A stretch of DNA of 64,000 nucleotides from Butyrivibrio sp. INlla18 (GTDB lineage Bacteria > Bacillota > Clostridia > Lachnospirales > Lachnospiraceae). Made by a program: the position numbers and the translations under genes. The stretch lies in contig NZ_FMXK01000017.1 in assembly GCF_900103635.1 (NCBI RefSeq), positions 1 through 64,000 on the forward strand, given 5' to 3'. Positions 8,656-17,879 of this stretch are shown here, piece by piece. The notes beneath the pieces are model-generated. The model had not been told where the DNA came from and made no database searches. It was given only the letters and a program-made list of their open reading frames with translations. Every line of letters starts with the position of its first letter. Position 1 is the stretch's first letter.

Positions 8656-10443
8656 CTATTTGGCTTCTATATCTTCCCAACGCTTTTCATATGCTTTACC
8701 ATCTCTTATCTCATATATCCTATTACACTTCTTTACTGTTGATAGTCTATGAGCAATAATAATCATAGTCATTTTTCCATACAAAGCCTCTATTTCTTTC
8801 ATCAAAGTACTTTCTGTTTCATTGTCTAAAGCTGACGTTGCCTCATCCAATATTAATACTTGAGGTTTTCTATACAAAGCTCGTGCTATAGCCAATCTCT
8901 GGCGTTGCCCACCGGATATCTTTACACCCCGTTCTCCTATTACAGTATCCAAACCATCTTTTAATTCATTAACAAAATCCTCTAGTTGCGCTTGCTTGAG
9001 AACTTCATGAATTTCATTATCATCTATTTCATTTGGCTCAACTCCAAAAGCAATATTCTCACGTATAGTTCCATCAAATAAATATATATTTTGAGATACA
9101 TATCCAACTAGTTTTTTATAGTTTTTAGGAACTTGTACATAAGAAGAATCGTCAACATATATAGTTCCTTGTTGAGGTCTATGCAATCCTAAAATAATGT
9201 CAGCCAAAGTCGATTTGCCAGATCCCGAATGCCCTATTATGCCAATCGATTCCCCTTTCTTAACATACATATTAAGGCCATCTAAGACTCTTTTTTCCGC
9301 TTTAGGATAACTCCAACATATTTCTTCAAGCTTCAGTTCATTATTCAAAATACATTCACTATCGTCATTTGGCTTTTCATCGCTATCTAAAGCTACTGAC
9401 GCCTCATACTCACTAATTTTTTTCACATTCCCATATACTGATTCCAATGCAGGCATATAAAACGGAATATAATTTAACGAAGATGATATTTTTCCAAGCG
9501 AAGGCAATAACCTTATAGCTCCTACTAAAGCAGATGCCATTATTGGCAATAATTTAAAAAATCCCTCAGTAAACATAACTCCGTAAATCATATATAACAT
9601 CATTCCTATTACGAAAATACCTTCTATCGCAAAAGACGGTATATATGCAGATATTGCCTCATAAGCTCTCGGTATCTGTTGATTTGTCATTTGTTTACTA
9701 AAAGTATTCAAAAAAAAGTTCTGCTTATCCATAACTTGAACTTCTTTTATACCTTCAACAGCCTCCAGTAGTATTTTCTGAGTATTTGCATACTCCTTTC
9801 TGCCTCTTATGCCACTTTCTTTCATCCACTTTTTAAAAACATTAAATGACAAAAATGCACATACCACGGAAAGAAAGCCAATGCATAAAGCTATATGCCA
9901 ATCCATAAGTAAAATGTACAGTAAGATGAAAAGCACCGTAATACATTCAACCAATAGATTAACAAAACATCTTAGTAAATTATTTACCTCTGTAGTATCC
10001 TGGCGTACATCTCTAAGTATTTTTGCCGTTCCATAATTAGCAAAAAAATCATAATCTCGCCAAATATAGCTCGTAAAGACTCTTATTGCTAACTCTCTTT
10101 CAACTTTTAAAGTAAATTTGATATTAAACCAAGCATGAAAAATACTTACCAATTCTTTAAAAAAATACAATACAATCGCCAATGTGCAAACCACCACAAA
10201 AAGGCCTTTTGCATCATCAACTTTAAAAAAATTTATTATATACGAAGCTGTTCTACTTTTTAGAAACATCTCCGAAGACGACATTAAGCTAACTAAAGGA
10301 CTTATAATTGCTACACCCAAGGTCTGCATAGCAGCTGAAAAGAGCGTAACAAAAATCAGCAATACCCCTAGTACTTTTTGCTTAGTAGTCAAAATAAACA
10401 ATACTTTATGCAACATCGCATTGATAGCTTTAATTTTTTTCAT
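8656..10443 (-). CDS. ABC transporter, MsbA/PglK-like half-transporter
   Basis: This 595-residue protein has an N-terminal six-helix exporter domain (residues about 20-330) fused to a complete ATP-binding domain. The Walker A motif is GHSGSGKST near 405, the signature KISGGQRQRLAIARAL near 505, Walker B VLILDEATSALD near 525, and the switch His lies in IIIAHRLSTV. This architecture is that of lipid and lipid-linked-oligosaccharide flippases such as MsbA and PglK. In the middle of a glycan locus it is the best candidate for export of the lipid-linked product. It should act as a homodimer. Confidence 0.9.
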   Translation of the reverse strand: MKKIKAINAMLHKVLFILTTKQKVLGVLLIFVTLFSAAMQTLGVAIISPLVSLMSSSEMFLKSRTASYIINFFKVDDAKGLFVVVCTLAIVLYFFKELVSIFHAWFNIKFTLKVERELAIRVFTSYIWRDYDFFANYGTAKILRDVRQDTTEVNNLLRCFVNLLVECITVLFILLYILLMDWHIALCIGFLSVVCAFLSFNVFKKWMKESGIRGRKEYANTQKILLEAVEGIKEVQVMDKQNFFLNTFSKQMTNQQIPRAYEAISAYIPSFAIEGIFVIGMMLYMIYGVMFTEGFFKLLPIMASALVGAIRLLPSLGKISSSLNYIPFYMPALESVYGNVKKISEYEASVALDSDEKPNDDSECILNNELKLEEICWSYPKAEKRVLDGLNMYVKKGESIGIIGHSGSGKSTLADIILGLHRPQQGTIYVDDSSYVQVPKNYKKLVGYVSQNIYLFDGTIRENIAFGVEPNEIDDNEIHEVLKQAQLEDFVNELKDGLDTVIGERGVKISGGQRQRLAIARALYRKPQVLILDEATSALDNETESTLMKEIEALYGKMTMIIIAHRLSTVKKCNRIYEIRDGKAYEKRWEDIEAK

Positions 10444-10502
10444 TACAACTTCCTTATATTAAAATCGTCTTTCCCAGTTAAGCTTCATCAAAAGCTTTAC
10501 CC

Positions 10503-11624
10503 TTACTCAATCTCGTCTCCAAGCATCCTTTTGACTTTTTGTTCAACAACATCATCTATAGCAGGTAAAATCTCATTAGAATTCCAGTTAACTTTAGGTA
10601 TCAGCTTGCTATCACTCGGAATCTCGATAGATATGAGACAAGCATCATCATCTGTAAACCAATCTTTATATTTATCTAGCTCTCGATATCCATCAGCATT
10701 AGTTGCCTTTATTCCGTATGCCTCAGCAACTTTAACAAAATCAGGAACTCCATAGCCACTACCTTCTGTAGTCTGAGCAAATCTTGAACCATAGGATTTC
10801 TCTTGTATTTCGCTTATCTTACCAAGAACATGATTGTTAATTACCAATATCTTTATTGGTAACTTCTCTGTTACTACAGCCTGTAATTCTTGAATATTCA
10901 TCTGTAGACCGCCGTCACCAGTTACGCAAAACACACTCTTTTTGTTATCTGAAATAGACGCTCCAATAGCCATAGGTAGACCACAGCCCATAGATCCATA
11001 ACTTCCACCAATAAATAACCTTCCATCTTTTCCTTTTAAAGTTAAAGACTGCGCTGCCCAGCATAAAGTTTGTCCTACATCAACTGCAACTTTGGCATCT
11101 TCAGGCAGAAGTTCAGATATCTTTTCCATACACAGATTACCAGGTTCTCTATCATACTCTGATAAAATGCTTTTTGCTTCATAACACTTATTCTTCCAGT
11201 CAGAGTAGTCAGAAATATCTTCAGCCATAAGCCTAGTTAAAAATTCCTTTGCATCCTCTAGATATTTTTCTTCGTCTTCTTTTATAGTTCTAGATAGCTC
11301 ATACTCATCTATATCTACTCTGATCAGCTTTGCATTAGGAGCAAAATACTCTTTTATATTTCCAATTTGGCGAAGTCCCAATCTCGCGCCAATACTAATA
11401 ACCAAATCAGATGCATTAACTATCATGTTGGCAACTCTATTCCCATAAACGCCAATAAATCCAAGCTTATCATCAGCTTGGATTAAATCTACAGCATTCA
11501 TAGTTGTAAGTACTGGTATGTTAGTCTTTTCTGCAAATTCTAGCAATATCTTCTCTGCTCCGGCAGAATGTACGCCGTTACCTGCAATCAATATCGGCTT
11601 TTTGGATGTTGAATGGAAAATCAA
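10503..11624 (-). pseudogene. Acetolactate-synthase-like TPP enzyme, C-terminal fragment
   Basis: This 373-residue fragment holds the central and C-terminal domains of an IlvB-type thiamine-diphosphate enzyme. The central domain begins with KKPILIAGNGVHSAG. The TPP/Mg site is GDGGLQMNIQELQ near 238, matching the GDG-x-NN region. It overlaps the N-terminal fragment by 47 bases in a different frame. The start codon near 11624 is only an internal ATG, so the fragment is probably not made as such. It belongs with the cytidylyltransferase, aldolase and phosphatase genes just upstream. The substrate was probably pyruvate plus a keto acid or keto sugar (inference). Confidence 0.8.
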
Positions 11625-12108
11625 TGATTACTCCCCCTTTTCTGCCAATAGTAGCAATGTTATAAGCTCTAGATACAATCTCAGGAAACTTAGCGGCATC
11701 ATTAGGTGTTACCGAATACTTTGTTATAGATCTAGTAACTGACACTATATCCATCTCCTGAAAACCATTTTGTCTGATGCCAGAGTATCCTTTCTGCTCA
11801 TTAGTCGGAATATTACCGCATATTCCCATAAGTGGAATACTATCAAACCAAGCATCTGCTAAACCACCAAGTGCATTAACTGCACCAGGTCCAGATGTCG
11901 TAAAATACACTCCCAATTTGCCACTAGCTCTAGCATATCCATTGGCAGCAAACGCGCATCCTTGTTCATTATAACATACATGAACATTTATCTCTTTTCT
12001 GCTATGAAGAGCATCCATAAATGGTACAATGTAGCCTCCTGCATAGCCGAACACATCTGTTATTCCTTTTTGTATCAAAAAATCAACAAGATACTCAGAA
12101 CAATTCAT
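11578..12108 (-). pseudogene. Acetolactate-synthase-like TPP enzyme, N-terminal fragment
   Basis: This fragment covers the PYR domain of an IlvB-like enzyme. The cofactor-activating Glu lies in CYNEQGCAFAANGYARASG. TSGPGAVNALGGLADAW and GNIPTNEQKGYSGIRQNGFQEMD follow, and it ends at VIIDFPFNIQ. The start at ATG 12108 is set by an AGGAG ten bases upstream and lies just after the phosphatase stop. The frame is lost near 11600. In intact relatives about 30 residues of linker separate this point from the central domain, and here they are missing. A short deletion therefore most likely created the frameshift. The motif is not a bacterial -1 slippery site. Confidence 0.8.
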
Positions 12109-12118
12109 GAAAAAACTC

Positions 12119-12610
12119 CTATATATTCTCTTTGATGAGCCACTCAACAAACTCTCTGAATGCACCATTTCCACCATTTTTGACGCATACATAGTCCGCT
12201 ATATTTTTAACTTCATCAACCGCATCTGAAGGGCATCCTACTACTTCAGATATTTCCATACCTGGGATATCCAGAATATCATCTCCGATGTAAGCACACC
12301 CCATTATTTTACCATCACTACTTATTTCAAGTCCCGTTTGTCTAGCAAGCTCAAGCATCTTTGCCTTTTTATCAGTACATCCCTGATAAATTTCGGTTAT
12401 GCCAAGCTCTTTGCACCTATTTTCGACAATTGCAGACTGCCTTCCTGTGATGATAACTGGAATAATATCATTATCTGGCAGAAGCTTATAGAAAGCATAC
12501 CCATCTTTTATATCAAATGCTTTCATAACTTCTCCATCATTACCCATGTAAATTTTTCCATCTGTAAGTGTACCATCTACATCTATTATTATCAATTTTA
12601 CTCTATTCAT
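12119..12610 (-). CDS. KdsC-like HAD phosphatase
   Basis: This 163-residue HAD-superfamily protein has no cap domain, as in KdsC and other ulosonic-acid-8/9-phosphate phosphatases. Motif I is IIIDVDGTLTDG (residues 7-18), motif II Thr lies in VIITGRQS near 55, and motif IV is YIGDDILDIPGM near 113. Such enzymes remove phosphate from a keto-sugar-acid phosphate before CMP activation, and usually act as tetramers. It is encoded 5 bases after the aldolase and just before the TPP enzyme, so the four probably form one pathway. The precise substrate is unknown. Confidence 0.87.
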   Translation of the reverse strand: MNRVKLIIIDVDGTLTDGKIYMGNDGEVMKAFDIKDGYAFYKLLPDNDIIPVIITGRQSAIVENRCKELGITEIYQGCTDKKAKMLELARQTGLEISSDGKIMGCAYIGDDILDIPGMEISEVVGCPSDAVDEVKNIADYVCVKNGGNGAFREFVEWLIKENI

Positions 12611-12615
12611 GCTTA

Positions 12616-13644
12616 TTACCTATTTTTGTAATCTTCATAAGCTTTATCTAACACAGAAAAATCGGTCTTAGAATAACCTTTTCCATACCTTGTTCTCTGC
12701 TGAGGTTCCATCTGACCAATTACATGATACATATCTTTAATTTCACAGCCCTGCTTCTGAAGGTGATAAACATTGTCCACATGTGCATGCTCTGTTCCGC
12801 AAATAAACATTGGCAGGTCATATCCCCATACCACATTGTTCCTCTTTAGTGGAAGAATATATTTCTCAATAGTATCTAACAGCGCTGGAATATTATAATT
12901 TGCGCCATAATTCTTATTTAAATAGCTTGCCAAGAGCTCTGTTGAAGCATTACCTGCACCTCTTCCCATACCATAAAGAGAGCCATCTACGATAACATCT
13001 CTATCACTTTCTGCTGCCAAAATAACCATTGTCTCTGCCAATGCACATGAAAGTCCAAGATTATCATGCGAATGAAGTCCAATGCATATACTCTTATCAA
13101 GAAGCCCATCCATCTGTTTAAATATATGAATAAGATCTTCTAAATACATTGCGCCAAAGGTATCAACTATAGACATTGATCCTGGCTTTACTTCATTGAC
13201 TTTTTCAATAAGTTCTTCTCTCTCTTTATCAGTGTAACTGATAGCATCCATTGGATTAAATTGAACATTATATCCCTTGTCTTGTGCTTTTTTGCAAAAA
13301 TCCAACGAATCGTCAATCTCATGCTTGGCAAAAGAAATTCTCAACCACTTAAATGAATTACCATCATAGTCATCTAAGTTTTCTGCAGAATATCTGCTAT
13401 TATCACAGAACCCTAGAAATTCAGTTCTTTTTTTATCTTCTGGAATATATTTTCTTGCGTCTACAGAATTGGCATAGACCAACGACTCTCCAGTAACATT
13501 TGTCTGAAGAAATCCTGTCTCTACAAAGTCAATTCCTGCATCTGCCAGACCTTTCATAACTCCCTTAACAAATTCCGGATCAGAATTCTTGTTAAGGAGA
13601 TATCCACCATCTCTTATAGTACAATCTGTAATTCTAACGCTCAT
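12616..13644 (-). CDS. DRE-TIM metallolyase (HMGL/DmpG-like aldolase or synthase)
   Basis: This 342-residue TIM-barrel protein has the DRE-TIM metallolyase signature: DCTIRDGGY at residues 7-15, the metal-binding HxH in GLHSHDNLGLS near 190, and YGMGRGAGNASTELLASYL near 228. Relatives include HMG-CoA lyase, isopropylmalate synthase and 4-hydroxy-2-oxovalerate aldolase. They make or break carbon bonds next to a 2-keto acid. Embedded between a CMP-sugar synthetase and a KdsC-like phosphatase, it may take the place of NeuB/KdsA in joining pyruvate or another keto acid to a sugar aldehyde (inference). It overlaps the cytidylyltransferase gene by 4 bases. Confidence 0.85.
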   Translation of the reverse strand: MSVRITDCTIRDGGYLLNKNSDPEFVKGVMKGLADAGIDFVETGFLQTNVTGESLVYANSVDARKYIPEDKKRTEFLGFCDNSRYSAENLDDYDGNSFKWLRISFAKHEIDDSLDFCKKAQDKGYNVQFNPMDAISYTDKEREELIEKVNEVKPGSMSIVDTFGAMYLEDLIHIFKQMDGLLDKSICIGLHSHDNLGLSCALAETMVILAAESDRDVIVDGSLYGMGRGAGNASTELLASYLNKNYGANYNIPALLDTIEKYILPLKRNNVVWGYDLPMFICGTEHAHVDNVYHLQKQGCEIKDMYHVIGQMEPQQRTRYGKGYSKTDFSVLDKAYEDYKNR

Positions 13645-14294
13645 TTACAGATTACCTCCTTATAAATCGCGTTGGCTATTTCAAAATCTTCTGGATAATC
13701 TATATCGATAGCCTCTATTTTTCCTACTTCCTGAATATATGGCTTAATTCCAACTCGTCTATTATATTTCTTGAAAGTTTCCTTTGGAAATACATATGCA
13801 ATACAAGTTTCTCCAAATATCTGTGGCAAATCCTGCGTTCTTGGGAAATGATCAGGGTCGAAGTTTATAGGTGTTCCCTCTCTCCACATAAATGTTCTAA
13901 TAGACTCCGCACAAAAAGCACTATCATACTCTCCACTTTTAACTTTATCCACGCAATTCTGAATTGTTTCAACCTTAGCAAATGGTGATGTAGTATGTGT
14001 ATTAACATATATATCCGCATCAACTTCCTTCATAAATTCAGAAATAATGTCATTTGCGTTTTTGTCATCACCATCCAAAAAAGCTGGTCTTTTTAGATAC
14101 TTAACTCCTGGAAGAACATAATCTTTTACCGCATCATCTGAACAATAAACATATACCTCATCTATCCCCTTGCATTCAAGACATGTTTTCTGAATAAAAT
14201 GCATCAGTGGAGTGCCATCAAAAAATGGCTTAATATTCTTCCCAGGAACTCGTGTGCTTCCTAATTTTATTGGAATAAGTGCTACTGTTTTCAT
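13641..14294 (-). CDS. CMP-sugar synthetase (acylneuraminate cytidylyltransferase family)
   Basis: This 217-residue protein resembles NeuA/KdsB-type cytidylyltransferases. The CTP-binding loop is ALIPIKLGSTRVPGKNIKPF at the N terminus, NTHTTSPFAK near residue 105 contacts the nucleotide, and IDIDYPEDFEIANAI at the C terminus carries the Mg-binding Asp pair. It should activate a keto-sugar acid with CTP for transfer. No NeuB or NeuC is in the window, so the sugar is probably not a standard sialic acid. The loop is intermediate between the NeuA and KdsB types. It starts 13 bases after the preceding membrane protein. Confidence 0.87.
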   Translation of the reverse strand: MKTVALIPIKLGSTRVPGKNIKPFFDGTPLMHFIQKTCLECKGIDEVYVYCSDDAVKDYVLPGVKYLKRPAFLDGDDKNANDIISEFMKEVDADIYVNTHTTSPFAKVETIQNCVDKVKSGEYDSAFCAESIRTFMWREGTPINFDPDHFPRTQDLPQIFGETCIAYVFPKETFKKYNRRVGIKPYIQEVGKIEAIDIDYPEDFEIANAIYKEVICK

Positions 14295-14307
14295 TATATT
14301 ATCCTCG

Positions 14308-16176
14308 TTAATTGATTTTACTTAGTTTTATACTATTGTTTTCTCTATTTATTTCATATAAGGATTTTTCACTTATGTTGTCTACGTTATCAAACAATTT
14401 TCCATATCTATCTATGAAATCTTCACTATAAGATTGAATATATACATAGTCATATGTTTCATACAGTTTATCCGAGAATTCTTCACACGTCAGTTCAATT
14501 CTACCTAAATCCTCACCACCAATCACATTGTAAATGAAATTAGTTTTTGCCGGAAATACGCAGTAATAAAATTCTCTGTTAGCGTATCCATAGGTATACT
14601 CTTCATCAATGTAATATATCATATCATCAGAATTTAATGCCACGTTACTATTAGTAACAGCAGCATAGTCTTCTGTATGTCTTTTGAAATAAAATCCCCA
14701 TAACATTGTTCCGGAATCAGAAATTAAAAGTACCACTATTAGTGCTGAAATCATAGTCATGAGATTTAGTTTGTCATAATACCTTGCTAATGAATATATC
14801 AACATAAATACCACTACTATTTGCCATGGAATCATGTATCTCTCAATTAAACTCTCTTTATAATTATTTCCCGGACCAATTGTACTAACATGAATGCTTA
14901 ACATAATCAAAGCATAGATGATCATGCTAAAAATGACGCCTATTCCTACATACTTAAGGGCACTGTCTTTCACTTTGCTATGCAATATCAGCACAAGCAA
15001 TATTCCAAATAACAAGTATAAACCATACGATAGTTTAATATATCCATCTTCAAATGAAAAAGAGCAAAAGCTTTCCATAAATCTAGCAAGTACGATGAAT
15101 GCATAGCCATTTCCTCGAAATTTAATCATAGAACCTATATATATAACAATCGCCCCGCCAAATGCCATTGCTGCAATGTATAAATCTCGTATCTTAGATG
15201 GTAATCTCTTGCCAATTTTTATCAAAGCCACGATAAATATAGCAACAAGCACACATGCTACCGGCAGCTTAGCATAATAATCAATCTTAATCCATGAATA
15301 TGTCGATAATGTAGCTGTAATTACATATCCTACAATTTCAAAATATGGCTTATTCTTCTTTTCAAGCAACGTTATTGTTGCAATCAATATACTTAACGCA
15401 GCAAACACTACGCCCATCCTCTTGACAAGACAAACAGAGGCTACCGCAAATAGAGACGCAATATAATAATACTTTTCAGATGTCTGAACATATTTGATAA
15501 CATTCAAAATAATAAATATAACAAATGCAGCAAGCGCTCCATCCATAAGAATAGTTTTAAAGCCTTCTAACCCTGACAGCACGAACAAACATGGTAATAT
15601 GGCCATCATTACCACAAAGCGCTTTGCATTTAATTTCTCACTAATATGTGCAAAGAAAGGCAATACAAGGCACATAACAAACATGTTATGTGAAACAAAA
15701 CATATGAATTCAGAATAGCCGTCAGATAATTCAACATTAAAATAATCCCACAGACACATGAATGGTGGTTGTCCAGCCGTAATTGCACTTGATAGGTCGC
15801 TGAACATATCCTTAAATTCATAAAAGCCTTTTATCATCAATCCCCAGCAGTAGAAATCATCTGGATGATCATAGCCTCTATTGTACGAATACAGTGCTAT
15901 TACAAAGAAATATAGGATAAACGCCAACGCTCCCCAAGTAATAAATACTTGGCTTGCTTTCGTTTTATCCTTTACTAAAGTTACTATCAAATAGACTATT
16001 GAAGCCACAACTAAAGCGACATCTACATAAACGCCGATAAGCAAAGAAAAACTTAACCCTAAGACATAGATTATGCTTGTCAAAACGATCATTGCCAGGG
16101 CCAAGGTTTCCTCTATTTTTTTATTGAATTTACATGCTATAGCTCCGCCAACTATTGCTGCAGCAATTACTCCCAT
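14308..16176 (-). CDS. Large polytopic membrane protein, candidate GT-C glycosyltransferase
   Basis: This 622-residue protein has about 12-13 membrane segments and a soluble tail of about 90 residues. The first external loop carries an acidic pair in RGYDHPDDFYCWGLMIKGF near residue 110, a position that suits the catalytic Asp of lipid-sugar dependent GT-C enzymes. I do not recognise a named family. The gene overlaps the previous membrane-protein gene by 10 bases and precedes the CMP-sugar synthetase, so it may be the transferase or polymerase that uses that sugar (inference). Confidence 0.68.
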   Translation of the reverse strand: MGVIAAAIVGGAIACKFNKKIEETLALAMIVLTSIIYVLGLSFSLLIGVYVDVALVVASIVYLIVTLVKDKTKASQVFITWGALAFILYFFVIALYSYNRGYDHPDDFYCWGLMIKGFYEFKDMFSDLSSAITAGQPPFMCLWDYFNVELSDGYSEFICFVSHNMFVMCLVLPFFAHISEKLNAKRFVVMMAILPCLFVLSGLEGFKTILMDGALAAFVIFIILNVIKYVQTSEKYYYIASLFAVASVCLVKRMGVVFAALSILIATITLLEKKNKPYFEIVGYVITATLSTYSWIKIDYYAKLPVACVLVAIFIVALIKIGKRLPSKIRDLYIAAMAFGGAIVIYIGSMIKFRGNGYAFIVLARFMESFCSFSFEDGYIKLSYGLYLLFGILLVLILHSKVKDSALKYVGIGVIFSMIIYALIMLSIHVSTIGPGNNYKESLIERYMIPWQIVVVFMLIYSLARYYDKLNLMTMISALIVVLLISDSGTMLWGFYFKRHTEDYAAVTNSNVALNSDDMIYYIDEEYTYGYANREFYYCVFPAKTNFIYNVIGGEDLGRIELTCEEFSDKLYETYDYVYIQSYSEDFIDRYGKLFDNVDNISEKSLYEINRENNSIKLSKIN

Positions 16177-17870
16177 TTCAGATTTCTCCTCTTAACATCC
16201 CTTACACAGAATAAATAATATGCAATGACAACTATTAACATCGTAATCGTGCTGAAATATAACGAAAATTTCTGTAACTTAGTTCCTGTGTATTTCACCT
16301 CTATTTCACCGGTATTACCCGCAGGAACCGTTATTTCTACCAATGCATTATTGCTTTGGTTGATTTCTAGTTTCTCATTATCGTCTTTATAATATGCCTC
16401 ATATCCTTTATAGAACAGAAATGGCACTTCAAAGTGGGCTTCTTTTTCTGAAGTATTCTTATCAATATTTATAGAAATCACTTCTGACACTTCGTTAACC
16501 TCATATGTGAATTCTACATTGTCATCAGAAGTTACGATTCTTTCCATATCTTTTATACTATATGGATCAGTCTTCTGAGAAATATATAAAATATCCCCTG
16601 TTTCAGAACTGTATTCTATAGTACTCCGATTTACTGTGGCATTAGAAAGTCTTTTGGCGCCAAAGTATCCAAAACATACTGCAAGTACATATATTCCAGA
16701 AAAAATAGTAATCAGCACCTGAACTCTTGTGAACTTACAATTGTATTCTCTCTGAGTTAATAATATAAATAAAGCCGTCCCAATAACTGCTGCAATTAGA
16801 TATATTCTCCAGGTGAATTGCATAAAGCCAAATATTGATTCTAAAGGAATCCATACAAACCTTACTGTCATTGAAACTACAATCCCACAATATATCGCAA
16901 TCAATATCTTGTCAGTTCTTTTCAGGTCTTTGATTTTTCCTTTTGCAAACAAGTATATGAACACTAATGCAACTGGGATTAACGCTCCTCCAACCTCAGA
17001 CATTGGAACATCAATACCAGTTACCATTGACAATGCTTTTGCTGCATGCATTGGGATAAATATCCCCAGTACGCTCTGTGGAATTGATGACAATTTTGCA
17101 GATGTTTGCGCATAGTATCTATCATTCAACAGCTGTTCTAGCATTGGCAATATGTACCCCGCACTAATACATGCACATAAGATTGCTGATAGTACTATGC
17201 TTATCAAGACTTTTATCTTTTGGCTGTTTTTTATAAAATCCACTATAAACCAAATTGCCAAAGCAATAGTTACTAAAACAGTGGAGATTACATGCGAACA
17301 TACTAATCCAGCCATTCCACAAGCAAGAATAATGCTTCCTTTTATCTTTTGATCAGTTTTCATTATGAAACAATATCCCAAAATAATAAGTGGAATGAAA
17401 AGAAAAGCAAAGGCTTCTCCTATTGAAGCCTTAACAAATAAATCCATTAAAAAATAGGGTTGTGCTGCATATAGAAATGCAGCCACAAAGCTATAGTCCT
17501 TGTCTTTATACCATGCCTTTGCACAAAAATATGCACAAAAAAATGTTGCCCAAAGTAATGTAACAACCATTATCTTGTACGCTACAATCTCACTCAAACC
17601 TACACTAACTAATAATGCAAATGGATAGAGAAATGTAGCACAATAAAAAATCGGAATAGGATAACCATAGCCATAATACACATCTTTAAACATGTACACA
17701 GGAAATGTGCCATCTCTAGCAATCTCTTTTCCTAACTCACCTATTCTAAGCATGTGAAACGGCATATCAACGCCTATTGGTTCACATATCCAATAGAGCA
17801 CGCAAAGAAGAATCATGAAGCCAATTGAAATATATTTAGTTTTATCATCAATAACAGATCTATTGGTCAT
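16167..17870 (-). CDS. Polytopic membrane protein, YfhO / PTPS-related type
   Basis: This 567-residue protein has about 10 membrane segments. It carries the opening motif GVDMPFHMLRIGELGKEI near residue 33, followed by GTFPVYMF, typical of the 6-pyruvoyl-tetrahydropterin-synthase-related/YfhO membrane proteins. The C-terminal part is an extracytoplasmic beta-rich domain (about 410-540) closed by one more helix. YfhO-type proteins help glycosylate surface polymers with lipid-linked donors. The exact role here is unknown. It lies between an acyltransferase and a second large membrane protein. Confidence 0.72.
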   Translation of the reverse strand: MTNRSVIDDKTKYISIGFMILLCVLYWICEPIGVDMPFHMLRIGELGKEIARDGTFPVYMFKDVYYGYGYPIPIFYCATFLYPFALLVSVGLSEIVAYKIMVVTLLWATFFCAYFCAKAWYKDKDYSFVAAFLYAAQPYFLMDLFVKASIGEAFAFLFIPLIILGYCFIMKTDQKIKGSIILACGMAGLVCSHVISTVLVTIALAIWFIVDFIKNSQKIKVLISIVLSAILCACISAGYILPMLEQLLNDRYYAQTSAKLSSIPQSVLGIFIPMHAAKALSMVTGIDVPMSEVGGALIPVALVFIYLFAKGKIKDLKRTDKILIAIYCGIVVSMTVRFVWIPLESIFGFMQFTWRIYLIAAVIGTALFILLTQREYNCKFTRVQVLITIFSGIYVLAVCFGYFGAKRLSNATVNRSTIEYSSETGDILYISQKTDPYSIKDMERIVTSDDNVEFTYEVNEVSEVISINIDKNTSEKEAHFEVPFLFYKGYEAYYKDDNEKLEINQSNNALVEITVPAGNTGEIEVKYTGTKLQKFSLYFSTITMLIVVIAYYLFCVRDVKRRNLKWE

Positions 17871-17879
17871 TATAAAGTA

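Noticed and set aside
11578-11624. Programmed ribosomal frameshift in the TPP enzyme
   Set aside because: The move needed is +1 at CCAAAAAGCC, not a bacterial -1 slippery heptamer in frame, and the linker is missing, so a deletion is the better explanation.
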